This document shows positions 1 through 11,441 of a DNA stretch of 64,000 nt, piece by piece. How positions within the stretch are numbered: the stretch's first letter is position 1; each line of letters starts with the position of its first letter. A program made the translations under genes and the position numbers. This stretch comes from Eleusine coracana subsp. coracana (taxonomy: Eukaryota > Streptophyta > Magnoliopsida > Poales > Poaceae). The stretch is taken from positions 51,929,882 to 51,993,881 of the forward strand of contig CM064430.1 of assembly GCA_032690845.1 (NCBI GenBank), given 5' to 3'. A model generated the notes under the pieces. The model was not told the origin of the DNA and searched no databases. It saw nothing but the letters and a program-made list of their open reading frames with translations.

Positions 1-24
1 TGATGATGTGGACTTGTGCGCCAT
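1..24 (-). CDS. Possible N-terminus of a gene running off the left edge
   Basis: On the minus strand an ATG at 22-24 sits in a strong monocot start context (CGCCATGGCG) and opens a frame reading MAHKSTSS before the window ends. The only support is this context and a well-placed TATA box about 80 bp upstream. Eight residues give no hint of function. It could equally be a chance ATG in GC-rich DNA. Confidence 0.3.
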
Positions 25-130
25 GGCGAGACGATCTGATCGCTGATGTGTCGCAGGTTGCTGTAGGTTTCGTCGTGTGGCTAACGCTGACGCCGCGGCG
101 GGGTTATATAGGGCGCGCCGGTGATTTGTT
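25..130 (-). promoter_or_regulatory. Putative leftward core promoter
   Basis: Read on the minus strand, TATATAA lies at 104-110 in GC-rich DNA, followed by about 80 bp of leader to the ATG at 24. A start site some 30 bp below the TATA would give a leader of about 50 nt, normal for a plant gene. The TATA core is nearly symmetric, so a rightward use cannot be excluded, but no rightward coding frame follows. Confidence 0.33.
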
Positions 131-766
131 GGAGGCTGAGCGCGCACCGGCCCCGGGCGGGAAAAGGCGGTGCGTTTATTTCTCTCGCGGCCACTTGGCA
201 CACGCCATCGTCCGGGTATGCTGCGTTGGCTTGTTACCAGCACGGCGGCTTCCGGCCGGGAGGAGGGCGTGCAGCGGTGCACGCGACTGAGAAAAACGCA
301 CGAAGTGACTAGTGGTGGTGGACTTGTGGATCAGAGTGTCGGGTCCCGGCGCGTCGGGCTCGCGCGCAGCCATTGATTGATGCGGCGGCCACGCTGCCGA
401 GGTTCCAACCACCTCGCGCTGCGCATTATTGTGGCCCGGGGCGCCGATCAAACGGGGTGGCGAGTTATTCCGGTACAGTACCCAGGTTCTCCCCTCCATC
501 CAGGCGATCGACCGTCTCTCTCAGAAGTAGTACGCTGATTAAGTCCACATCCGACGCTGACACTAGATCACACCGTCTAGAAGTCGACTCAAAATAGAGA
601 CGTCTGATAATCAGTTCATTGTTGTTCAGACGAAACATGTGGTTACCGTACCGCATTATTGCGCCCAAGAATACTACTGTTGTTTTTGATGATGGTCTTG
701 CCGTGGCCGCGGCTTTCTCCTTCGATCACCCGGGGGTAGTTATCCCCAACTAATTTTGGGGGCATG
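131..766. other. GC-rich upstream DNA, no gene seen
   Basis: GC-rich to about 520, then more AT-rich. The short open frames here have no recognisable motif and overlap each other on both strands. If the leftward gene is real, this would be its promoter-proximal region. Confidence 0.4.
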
Positions 767-1219
767 TAGTAAAGCACGGATCATGATTGAACGAGCGTTG
801 GTTAATACAAGCATCCTGACAGCAGGGCTTAACCTATAAGACTTGCTTGCTTGCGCTAGAGATAACCAGAAGAGGCCGGGTTTGCACTGCTGTAAAGTTT
901 CGAACTGATGATTGGCTCCTTGGACCTCGTCATCGTGCTACACATTTCTGATTAATGCTTAGACGATTGATTGCTCAGGTTTCTATGCCTGTGCAATTTT
1001 AACTTAGCAATTCAAGCTGGTCAATATTGGCGATCGATTGACCGCCAGGCGAACGTGGTCCCTTGGTTGGTGCTGATCCAACCTCTGCTTGGCAGTTGTT
1101 GCCGTTCTGCTTGCTGCCCAATCAAACCAAACTAACTGCACATCTACCTCCAAGGTCAAAACCACCAAAAGGCCGTCGTCGATGCCAAAATTAAACGGAA
1201 GAGGTTTGCGTCGCTCCAT
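767..1219 (+). repeat. Left copy of a duplicated segment
   Basis: From TAGTAAAGCACGG at 767 to about 1219 the sequence matches 6856-7517 over its whole length, with scattered substitutions and one large indel: the right copy has an extra AT-rich block at about 7099-7310. No coding potential is evident. The copies flank Copia-1, so the duplication was a shorter-range tandem event before that element inserted. Confidence 0.8.
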
Positions 1220-1944
1220 GGGAGGCAGAGAGGTTAATAATAATTGAGGTGTACTTGGATGCCGTACTAAGTACTAACACGCGGTAGACATGTGCGTGGG
1301 GCTGGAATTGATCATCTGCAGGTTAAAAATGGAAGCTTCGAATGGAACCCTGCTCGGTACGTCCGGTACCGGCAAATCCGGGTTCCGTCGACGGCACGGC
1401 GCCTCATCCAGCGAACGGCGAGTTAATTTGGCCGTAGGTTTACGAACAGTGGCCTACACGTAAGTACCCTGTACTAGTACTACTAAGATAGGAAAGAGCC
1501 AGCCCAGTGATCGGAGTCCAGTGCCTCGCTCGATCTGTACGGGCGGCGTCGCGCTGGTCATTGCCGTTGAGTCGAGATCGTCAACAAGAAAGGCGGTCAT
1601 GTATGTATGCGTTGATGACGCGCGTTGCCAAAACTGGGGCGTTGCTGGCACGAGACCCGTACTTCGCGTTGCATCGATGCGAAACGGAAGAGCGTATGCA
1701 AGTGTGCATCTGCACAGCTAAAACATCATGGACCGGTCCGCCGCTGCTAACTGACTGTTGGCCCCGCCGGGAGTGCGTGGTCCAGCTTGGCTGATTGGCT
1801 CCATCACAGAAAATAACTTCACGTTTCTTCATTAGCTTTTGATTGATAGCCTTCGGTTATTTTCTTCAAGATTCATGTGTTGCTTCACATGAATATTACC
1901 TCAAGCAGTAATACGGATGTTGGCTCGCGTGCTCCGAGATATAT
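1220..1944. other. Intergenic DNA, nothing recognised
   Basis: Mixed-composition DNA between the duplicated segment and Copia-1. The short frames at 1507-1832 overlap on both strands and show no domain. Confidence 0.4.
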
Positions 1945-2116
1945 TGTTAGAATAGATAAACATGGCTGATGTGTAATCTAGAGATAGTTTTAGATTTCTT
2001 TATCTCTAATCATATACTTGACGTGTAAGCCACGCCATGGGTCTTTCCTGGCCTATATTAACACGTACAGCGGCCTCTACGGAAGTTCAACGCTTCTGAT
2101 CCCATCTATTCTTTCA
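1945..2116 (+). repeat. Copia-1 5' LTR
   Basis: Starts TGTTAGAATAG and ends TTCTTTCA, matching 6498-6669. The length is 172 bp, short for a copia LTR. Confidence 0.93.
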
Positions 2117-2129
2117 TGGTATCAAAGCC
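2117..2129 (+). other. Copia-1 primer-binding site
   Basis: TGGTATCAAAGCC directly abuts the LTR. This is the initiator-methionine tRNA type of site used by most plant copia elements, with one change from TGGTATCAGAGC. Confidence 0.85.
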
Positions 2130-4375
2130 TCTCCTCCACAAAACTCCAATGGCGAATCCTTCTTGTGTGCCGGCCATGGCGGGCACTACCTGTTGCTGAG
2201 AAACTAACCAAGAGCAACTTCAACATCTGGCAAGTCCAGGTGCTCCCGGCGATCAGGGGTGCGCAGCTAGAAGCGGTCCTCGACCCAGAGGTGGCTGCTC
2301 CCCAAAAGGAGATTGAAGAGACGGCTGATAAGCAGACCGTCAAGAAGGCCAATCCAGAATATGCAATCTGAATTGTGCGTGATCAGCAGGTTCTGAGCTA
2401 CCTGCTGTCGTCTATGACGCGAGAGATCTTAATTCAGGTCTCCACGTGCAAAACCGCTGCAAAGCTCTGGGTTGCGGTCGCTGAGATGTTCTCGTCGCTC
2501 GCTCGGTTAATACACAGATTGCGCTTGCAACCGCGCAAAAGGGAAGTTCCACCATGGCTGAGTACGTCGCCAAGATGAAAAGCTTGGCGGATGAGATGGC
2601 GGCGTCGAGCAAAGCGCTCAACAACGATGAACTGATCTCCTACATCATCACCGGCCTCGACTATGAGTACAACCCCATCGTTTCCACATTGCTGACACGA
2701 GAGAAAGCTCCTATCGTTGGTGTAGTCTACGCGCAGCTCCTCAACTTTGAGACTCACCTTGCGTTGCAAGGGGGGTCGCAATCCTCGACGAACACAATGA
2801 CTCGCGGTCATGGCCGTGGCATGCCGCGGAGGGCGTCGTCGCAATGGCCCGACTCGTGGGTCCGCAAGTGGACGAGGTCGAGGCGGCAACAGCAACAACA
2901 CTCGGCCTCGCCCTATGAACCAGGAAGGAGGAAATCGGAGTGGCCTTCCATGCCAGATCTGTGGCAAGGAGGGTCACTCAGCTGTGAGGTGCTGGTACAG
3001 GTACGAAGAGGATGATCGTGTGGGCAACAAGAGTGCCTCCGCTGTGGTAAACTCATATGGCACAGATCCGCTGTGGTACACGGATTCTGGTGCCACGGAT
3101 CACATCGCTGGCGAACTCGACAAGCTAGCAGTGCATGAGTGCTACAACGGTGACGAACAGATCAGAACGACAAGTGGTTCAGGTTTGAACATTCAAAACA
3201 TTGGTCGTGCTATTATACATACCCCTAGTCGTCCCTTGCATCTCAAAAATGTTCTTCATGTCTCTCAAGCTGCTAAAAACCTTGCCTCTGTTCATCGTCT
3301 TGCTGTTGATAATAATGTCTTTGGAATATCATCCTTTTGTTTTCTTTATTAAGGATCGGGCCACGAAGAAAACTCTGCTCCAAGAAAGGTGTAAGAATGG
3401 GTTGTACCCTCTTCCCACTACCAAGTTCAGGCGCCATGCTCTTAGCACAATAAAACCGACCATCAACAGATGGCATAGTCGGCTAGGTCATCCATCTTTT
3501 ACTATCATCGATAGAGTCATTCGTGATTTTCAGCTTCCTTGTTCTATTAGAGAATAAAGAGTCAGTTTGTGATGCTTGTCAACAAGCAAAAAGTCATTAA
3601 CTTCCCTATGGGGAGTCTTCTAGTGTCTCTAGCTTCCCTTTAGAGTTGATCTATTTAGATGTTTGGGGTTCAGCAATAAAATCAGTGGGTTATAAACAAT
3701 ACTATGTCAATTTTAACAAGTTTACATGGATTTATGTATTGGAACATAAATCTGAGGTTTTTCAACGTTTCCACGAATTCCAGCTGGTGGCGAATATGAG
3801 CGATTAAACTCCTTTTTTACAAAAATTAGGGTCACTCATAGTGTGTCATGTCCTCACGCCCATCAGCAAAATAGAGCTGCTGAACGAAAGCATCGGCACA
3901 TCGTTGATGTCGGTCTTTCTCTTCTTGCCCACTCCTCTATGCCTCTTAAATTTTGGGACGAGGCATTTCAAACTGCTACATATCTAATTAATCGAACACC
4001 CAGCAAAGTTATTGACTATGCTACACCTCTAGAAAAATTGTTCGGCATTAAACCTGATTTTTTCCTTCTTCGCACGTTCGGTTGTGCTTGTTGGCCGAAT
4101 TTACGTCCCTTCAATGCTAAGAAACTTCAATTCCACTCCAAACGATGTGTCTTTTTAGGATACAGTGTCTTGCATAAAGGTTTTAAGTGCCTAGACATAC
4201 CAACTGGTCGTGTTTACATTTCACGAGATGTCGTATTCGATGAAACTGTCTTTCCATTCTCGGAGTTGCACTCCAATGCTGGGAGTGTTTGTTCTGAAAC
4301 CCTTGTTCTACCAGGAAATACTAGGGGTACTACAATACATGATCCGATGTTTGATTGTTCACCTAACCCTGCCAT

Positions 4376-4512
4376 CAGTGCAGAAATTGCTGAAGAAAAC
4401 AATGCAGGTGTTAGCACAGAAGAGCTGCAACCTCTAGGACTGGCAGTGCAGAAATTGCTGAAGAAAACAATGCAGGTGTTAGCACAGAAGAGCTGCAACC
4501 TCTAGGACTGGC
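4376..4512 (+). repeat. 68-bp tandem duplication inside Copia-1
   Basis: Two adjacent, virtually identical copies (4376-4443 and 4444-4512). The unit is not a multiple of three, so it shifts the gag-pol frame. Confidence 0.92.
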
Positions 4513-6488
4513 GATAGGCGCACCTATCGGTGTTGATCGGGTCCTATTCCCGAGCGAATCATCATCGGGATTGCCTCCCCACCCCGACAATGCTGACAAC
4601 AATCCAGTCACAGATCCCTCCGGGTTGCCGTCTATAGCGCTCCAGTCTCTGCCCTCCACGTCACGCCTGGTCGGGGACTCGCCCGGCTCGCCTGCGCCAG
4701 GACCGCACTCGTCTCCAGACCCTACGTCACGGTCCGTCAGGGCTGCACCTGGCCTAAGTGCGCACTCCCAGGATTCCGCACTCGATGCATCGGGGGAACA
4801 TGCTTCGCCATTGACTTCTGCGCCAATCGCTTCCGGATCTGGTGTGGGGACGTCGCCCATAGTGCAATCTGTACCTGCTCCTGTGGAACGACCACGTACA
4901 CGTGCTCAAGCTGGCATGCTTAGGCCCAAGGTCTACACCGATGGAACAATCATGTATGGTCAAGGGTTTCACAGTTAGGTGAACCTACTGATCTTGCTGA
5001 AGCTCTAGCAGATAAAAATTGGAACAAGCTATGGATACTGAGTTTATAGCTCTATTAAGAAATCAGACATGGCATCTAGTTCCACCTGCTTCTGGGAGAA
5101 ATATAATAGACTACAAATGGGTTTATAAAATCAAAAAAAAAAAAAAACTAGATGGAACTATTGATAGATATAAGGCTAGACTGGTTGTTAAGGGGTTCAA
5201 ATAACGATATGGTATTGATTATGAGGATACTTTTAGCCCTGTTGTCAAATCTGCAACTATTCAACTTGTGTTATCTATTACTGTTTCACGAGGATGGAGT
5301 CTTTGCTAATTGGATGTACAAAACACGTTTCTTCATGGTGTTCTGGAGTAGGATGTGTACATGAGACAACCACCTGAGTATGTTGATCAAGGTAAACCAT
5401 AATTTGTTTGTAAGTTGGATAAAGCCTTATATGGCCTGAAGCAGGCACCTCGAACTTGGTATGCTAGATTGAGTGGAAAATTACAGGCTCTTGGGTTTCG
5501 ACCATCAAAAGTAGATATTTCATTATTCAAATATTCATAAGGCATAACAATATATTTGCTTATCTATGTGGACGATATTATTATTGCTAGTTCTTGTTAG
5601 AAAGCTACTGTAGCTCTACTAAGGATGTGAAGGCGGATTTTGCCTTAAAGACCTTGGTGAGTTAAACTACTTTCTGGGGATTGAAGTAAAAATGGCATAC
5701 TATTGACACAGGAGAAATATGCGTCAGATTTGCTCAAAAAAGTAAATATGGTGAATTGTAAACGAGTGAGTACTCCATTATCAGTTTCAGAGAAATTATC
5801 TGTTCATGTTGGAGAATTCCTCGGACCAGAAGATTCTACACGATATAGAAGTATTGTAGGTGCTCTATAATATCTTACACTTACAAGATCAGATATTGCG
5901 TTCTTTGTTAACAAGGTATGCCAGTTTTTATATTCACCTACAACTGATCATTAGACAGTCGTTAGAATTCCGAGGTATGTTAGTGGCAGTATAGATACTG
6001 GATTATATATAAAGAAATCTCCGTCTGTTCTAGTTAGTGGGTTTTCTGATGCTGATTGGGCAGGATGTGTTGATGATCATCGATCAACAGAAGGTTTTGC
6101 TATATTTCTTGGTTCTAACCTTATTTCGTGGTGTGCTAAGAAACAAGCTATAGTGTCTCGCTCCAGTACTAAAGCTGAATACAAAGCTGTTGCTAATGCA
6201 ACAATCGAAATTATGTGGATACAAAGGTTACTTGATAAACTAGGGGTTTGTGTGCCAAGAGCAGCAGAACTGTGGTGTGATAATATAGGTGCAACTTATC
6301 TTGCATCTAATCCTGTTTTTCATACATGAATGAAGCACATTGAGGTAGACTATCACTTTGTCCACGAGAGAGTTGCACGACAACAATTGAAGATTGGCTA
6401 TATATCAACCGAAGATCAGATTGTAGATGGGTTTACTAAGTCGCTTACGATTAAGAAGATTGAAGTATTCAAGAACAATCTTAACCTT

Positions 6489-6497
6489 GAGAGGGGG
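6489..6497 (+). other. Copia-1 polypurine tract
   Basis: GAGAGGGGG immediately precedes the TG of the 3' LTR, the normal place for the plus-strand priming tract. Confidence 0.85.
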
Positions 6498-6669
6498 TGT
6501 TAGAATAGATAAACATGGCTGATGTGTAATCTAGAGATAGTTTTAGATTTCTTTATCTCTAAACATGTACTTGACATGTAAGCCACGCCACGGGTCTTTC
6601 CTGGCCTATATTAACGAGTACAGCGGCCTCTACGGAGGTTCAACTCTTCTGATCCCATCTATTCTTTCA
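6498..6669 (+). repeat. Copia-1 3' LTR
   Basis: 172 bp, eight differences from the 5' LTR, ends TTCTTTCA. Confidence 0.93.
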
Positions 6670-6855
6670 CATATGGGACAAATTGTATATCATTATTGCG
6701 TTTTTCATACATTTGGTACAAGATTATGTACATTTTTTTCGTTTGAAATGCAGAAAGGCATTTCTTGATTTTTTTTGAAACTGGCATTTCTTGATTTTGA
6801 GATGATTCATATGTCCTTTGGGCTTATTTGAAAAAATGGCCTATAATAAGCTTTG

Positions 6856-7517
6856 TAGTAAAGCACGGACTATGATTGAACCGTGCGTTGGTTAATATAA
6901 GCATCCTGACAGCAGGGCTTAGCCTATAAGCTTTGCTTGACCTAGAACCAGAGGCGGCCGGGCTCGCACTTGCACTGCTGTAAAGTTTCGAACTGATGAC
7001 TGGCTCCCTGGACCTTGTCATGGTACTAGTATTACACACATTTCTGGTTGATGCTTGAACGAACGACTGCTCACGTTTCTCTGCTTCTACTCTCCTCGGA
7101 TTTAAATTATTGATGTAGTAGATTGTTTTAATATATTTGAATATTCGTCTTATTTAAAATATTTATTTAAATATATAAAATTATAAAATAGGTTTTAATT
7201 TTTTAGTAATAAAATAAATTATAACAAAATATCTGATAAATTTAAAAATTTTAAATAAGACCAATGATTATATATAGCTAAAAAAATTAACTGTATTAAT
7301 AATTTAAATCTATATGAAGTATAATTTTAACCTAGCAATTCAAGCCGGTCAATACATGCGATCGATTCCCATGTTGGTGCTGATCCGACCTCTGTTTGGC
7401 AATTGTTGTTGTTCTGCTTGCTGTCCAATCAAACCAAACTAACTGCACATCTACCACGCAGGTCAAAACCACCAAAAGACCGTCATGAATGCTAAAAAGG
7501 AAGGTTTGCGTCCCTAA
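6856..7517 (+). repeat. Right copy of the duplicated segment
   Basis: Matches 767-1219, with a MITE-like AT-rich insert at about 7099-7310. It ends about 540 bp before the deacetylase start codon, so the duplication may have copied upstream DNA of that gene. Confidence 0.8.
7099..7310. mobile_element. AT-rich MITE-like insert
   Basis: About 210 bp, present in the right copy of the duplicated segment but absent from the left. Its ends are an inverted repeat around GATTTAAATTATT (7099 on, and its complement to 7310). A second internal inverted pair GTCTTATTTAAAAT / ATTTTAAATAAGAC lies at about 7148 and 7247. It has no coding capacity. The superfamily is not clear because no clean target duplication is visible. 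Confidence 0.65.
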
Positions 7518-8063
7518 ATGACTAGAGTTTGTGTACAACGACTTAATTTAGAGGTGAGCTTATTTCTATATTTTTTATATATTACCTATGAAGATGGTTT
7601 GCTAGCTAATAATTATATTGTGATTAGGAACCATAGAGAGAACCAAAAGATGACAGGAGAATAACTTGGGGACGTGCCGGACCAACAAGGACGTGCAAGT
7701 AAACATGGAGACACAACTCAAACTGATTTCGAATCTGCTTTGGAGTATAGGATCAATCCACACTAAAACGGATGTTCAGGACGTATACAAACTCGATTTT
7801 AGACGTTCTATACTTCTATTTCTAGGATTGGATATGACAGTTACTAAAAGTTGAATATGTCCCATATTTTTTTTTAGGATCTTTTGGGCATCAGAGATAT
7901 TTAGAGAACAAACAAATTCGACGGAGCCAGTTTATGGCACTCCATATTCTGTTGAATCTCTCACTACAGAGTCACTAAAGGTTCACATTTTGCTGTTATT
8001 CCATTTTATTTCTGGTGATAGAGCATCGATGTCTTATCCTATAGAATTAATTCACAGCAATGG
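7518..8063 (+). other. Upstream region and probable 5' leader of the deacetylase gene
   Basis: AT-rich DNA with no firm coding exon. A 62-codon frame at 7666-7854 has no recognised motif. A good acceptor (TTCACAG at 8051-8057) lies just before the chosen ATG, so a 5' UTR intron is possible. Confidence 0.4.
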
Positions 8064-11000
8064 ATGGTGGCTGCGCCCAAAGAGAATCTGTCTTTGCCGA
8101 AACAGTCAGCTGGAGTTTTAATCAAGTCTGGATTAAAACTTCGAAAAAAGGCAACTGGGGTTTTAATGAAGCCATTATTACAACATTCAAAGGTAACATC
8201 TAAAAAGCTACCTGTCTTTATTTTCACTTGGTAAACTGAGTCTATCTTTCTGATAGATTGCTTTTCATACCTAATTTATACCAATCTGGGATTCTATTAA
8301 AGATGGTGCTGGTGGATTACAACATGGAATGTTATAGCCTACGAAATAGATATTTCTAGTGTTCTTTCAGTTATAATACAGTTTTTCGGGTGATTACACT
8401 ATCCAGTTGGAGGAAACTTGCCCCTTTGAGCGCCTTTTCTTGGCATTACTCAGCACATGTGATTTTTTAAAGAAATTTCTAGGATTGGATGTACTTCTTT
8501 GTTTCTTTATTTTAGAATTTGAATGGTAGCTGTAATCTGTTATCTTGTAGGATCTTCAGAAAATAAGTGGTACAAGTTTCACAGATGTACAATGGGAACC
8601 ACATAATCCTACCGATGCCACTTCAAGAAGTATCTCCAATCTGTTGCCCAACAGTTCGTCTTCTGTGGTGAGTGATTAGAGAAAAAAATATGTTCCTTTA
8701 TCAAACATGTGAATCAGTACTAATTTATCTTTACAGTGAGTGTGATACGGTGTTCCTATTTGGTGTTGTGTGTGCAGGGTAAAAGTTCAAAGCAAGCATG
8801 CATAATATATGATAAGCGGATGTTACTTCATGTCCCACCAAATGCTAAACATAATGAGATTCCAGGACGTATTGCTGCTATATATGAAAGGTTTCAGTCT
8901 GATGGGTTGTTGGATAGGTATGTTTTTGTTTTCTAAATCTATTATAAGGTCATTGTCTTAAAACAATACAAGTAACATTTCCCAATGCTTTTAGATGCAC
9001 CGAATATGAATCAGAACTTGCAAGTGAGCCACATGTAATAGCTGTGCACCCTAAAGCATACCTTAAGCGTATCTTGTCAGAAGCAGAAGTAATAAAAGAG
9101 AAAGAGGAAATGAACAAGACCATACAGCTAGCAGCTGGTGAAGGAACAAAGGTATGGTCCTAAAACAGACATAAAATATGCTCTCCAGCCTCTGAAATCT
9201 TTTTTCTGCTCTTGTTAGGCATGGCAGGAAATGAAGAAGACTGATAGCACAGATGCAGAGGGTGAAGTTGAAGATATGTATTTAAGTGCTCATTCAGGAG
9301 AGGCCATACAACTGGCAGCTGGTGAAGGAACAAAGGTATGGTCCTAAAACAGACATAAAATATGCTCTCCAGCCTCTGAAATCTTTTTTCTGCTCTTGTT
9401 AGGCATGGCAGGAAATGAAGAAGACTGATAGCACAGATGCAGAGGGTGAAGTTGAAGATATGTATTTAAGTGCTCATTCAGGAGAGGCCATACAACTGGC
9501 AGCTGGTGGAGCAATTAAGGTATGGTCCTAAAATACCAATAATATATGCTCTTAAGTCTCTAAACTCTTTTTCTTCCCTTTTTGGGTTGGCAGTCACAGA
9601 AAGTTTTTTTTGTTCCTCATCTCAGGCTTGTCGTATGGTAGCCGTAGGCCAGCATCAGTATGCCTTTGCTGTGGTTCGTCCACCAGGACACCATGCAAAT
9701 GTCGCAAAGGAATCAGGTTTTTGTTACTTAAACAATGTTGCTGTTGCCACGAAGTACCTGTTGAAAGAACATGTAATAACCAATTCAACATTTTGTTTAA
9801 ATTAATGCCATTTAGTGATGTTTAGTTACATTAAAGTGTTGCCTTTTGTTTTGTAATGCAGGGCAAGAAGAAAATCTTGATTTTGGACTGGGACGTCCAT
9901 TTCGGTGATGGGGCAGCGGAAATTTTCAGATCAGATAGCAGTGTTCTGTTTATTTCAATGCATCGGAAGTCCTTATTTACTGCAGGGAACAAATCTTACG
10001 AAAATTGGATCGGAACTGGCAAGGGACGTGGATATACGTGCAATATTCGTTGGGAAGCTGGTGTAGATGATAATGATTTGTATGCTGTACTAGAGCATGT
10101 TATCATACCCCTGACATCCGAATTCAAACCAGAAATCATATTGATTTCAGGAGGCTTCGATGCTGGTTAGTAAACTCTTTATCTGTAGGTGTTCCGACAT
10201 CTGAATGCATTGCTAAAAGTTTAAAATGTTTCCTGAAAAATGAAATATTTGCTTGTAGTATGTTCTATTTTTCGGGAAAAATCAATTTGCAAATTTCAAT
10301 GAATCCTGTTGTAACGTCATCATTTCTGGAATGGAGTATATGTAAAGTAAATTTGCAGAAATCACTTCTATTTATTTTTATTCTCATATATGATGTGCAG
10401 CCAAATCCTATGATACATTGCAACATGCTGAACTTGATAATGTGGATTCTATTTGCTGGTTCCTCTTCTTAGTAATGTTCATCTTTGATGTGGCAGCTGA
10501 AGGTGATCCACTTGGTGACTGTTTCTTGTCTAGCACAGGCTATGCTACTACTTTGTATAAGGTTAGATTCTATTGTGCAGTTATGTTAGTTACCTTTTTT
10601 ATTTGGGCAATATTGTACAGTTAAATTGTTTTGTATATAATTAATATAGTGACAACAGTATGGATTTTACTTATTATATCACCTTCAAAACTACTATAGG
10701 CACTTATTTTTTTTGTCCATCCAGCTCATGGAGTTTAAAACTGGAGTAGTCATTGTCCTAGAAGGTGGCTATAACCTAGAAGCTCTAGCTGAATGCAGTT
10801 CTTCGTGCTTGAAAGTTTTTTGTGGAGACAATACCGTTGTTGAAGATGTTAATGTATACCACCCTCTGGAATCAACCTGGGAAAGTATAGTTAAGGTACC
10901 AGAATATGCTGCACATATTTAATATTCTGTTTATTTTGGTTTGTAGTAACATCTGTTTACAGGCTAGGACATATCTGAAGAAATATTGGCATTGTTTCGA

Positions 11001-11070
11001 GCCGGCCGTGCCAGCCATTTTTATTGCTCGAACCAGACCAAAGCCTCCTACACCGATTCCAAGGGCATAA
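8064..11070 (+). CDS. Class II histone deacetylase, HDA5/HDA18-like
   Basis: A zinc-dependent lysine deacetylase of the RPD3/HDA1 family, expected to act on histones or other acetylated proteins. Exons: 8064-8192, 8551-8667, 8778-8917, 8995-9151, 9219-9335, 9403-9519, 9626-9772, 9862-10165, 10497-10561, 10725-10895, 10963-11070. All have GT/AG borders and compatible phases, giving about 523 aa. Visible motifs: RPPGHHA with the catalytic His pair, DWDVHFGDG with the Asp and first His zinc ligands, GGFDA with the third ligand Asp, and LEGGYNL with the active-site Tyr. The C-terminus (LESTW...KYW) resembles plant HDA5. The usual second His of DVHHG is Phe here. Exons 5 and 6 are near-identical tandem copies. 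The first two exons are the least certain; the chosen ATG gives phase agreement with exon 2. Confidence 0.88.
9118..9535 (+). repeat. 184-bp tandem exon-intron duplication in the deacetylase gene
   Basis: Two essentially identical 184-bp units and a diverging third start, each holding a 117-nt exon and the adjoining intron. Because 117 is divisible by three and the splice sites are copied too, both exon copies can be spliced in frame, adding 39 residues (AWQEMKKTDST...AAGEGTK). The repeat falls between the N-terminal region and the catalytic GHH motif. Confidence 0.93.
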
Positions 11071-11441
11071 GCAACACATGATAAATGATGGTGAGCACAC
11101 TGCATTATTATGCTTTTTTTTGTTTGTTTTTTCAGATGCGGTGGAAAGTAGAAACATTGTGTATAGTTTACACTGAGTTGTGTTTGGATTTATCTGCAAT
11201 TTGAGTGCTATTGTGATTTTTGTATTTGTAAAAACATAGCTTTGTGTATCTACTTAACTATAGGTTGGGGGCAACTCGAAGTAGTTCCATTATTGGGCTG
11301 AAAAGGGTGGGGATTTCATTCTGTGTCTATATGAAATGTAGTAGGAAAGAAACAGATTTAGGACCATGAATTTGTGTTGCACAGCTCAAGCTGTTTGCAC
11401 TTGAGGCAGATTATTAGTCCAACTTTCTGTGTAATGATTTA
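11071..11441 (+). other. Deacetylase 3' UTR and flank
   Basis: AT-rich sequence after the TAA at 11068-11070. No further deacetylase exon is visible. The polyadenylation point cannot be fixed by eye. Confidence 0.45.

Larger units (their letters stand above)
2149..6503 (+). pseudogene. Copia-1 gag-pol remnant
   Basis: Recognisable pieces in order: gag (about 2190-2950), a CCHC zinc knuckle (2951-2995, CQICGKEGHSAVRC), retropepsin (TDSGATDH near 3080), the pre-integrase zinc region (WHSRLGHPS near 3468), a shortened integrase (about 3600-4240), RT N-terminus (5019-5204), RT with YVDD-type site near 5565, and RNase H (about 6040-6490). At least six frames are needed to cover it, and stops occur throughout. 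A run of 14 A near 5133 encodes a lysine run in RT. An out-of-frame 68-bp duplication lies after integrase. The original stop falls inside the 3' LTR. Confidence 0.92.
1945..6669 (+). mobile_element. Copia-1, Ty1/copia LTR retrotransposon, decayed
   Basis: A 4.7-kb element bounded by two 172-bp LTRs, each TGTTAG...TTTCA. A primer-binding site follows the 5' LTR and a purine tract precedes the 3' LTR. Flanking pentamers are TATAT (1940-1944) and CATAT (6670-6674), a probable target-site duplication with one change. Domain order gag, protease, integrase, RT, RNase H is copia type. The integrase core is shortened and the reading frame is broken many times. By eye the LTRs differ at 8 of 172 positions. 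Confidence 0.93.
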
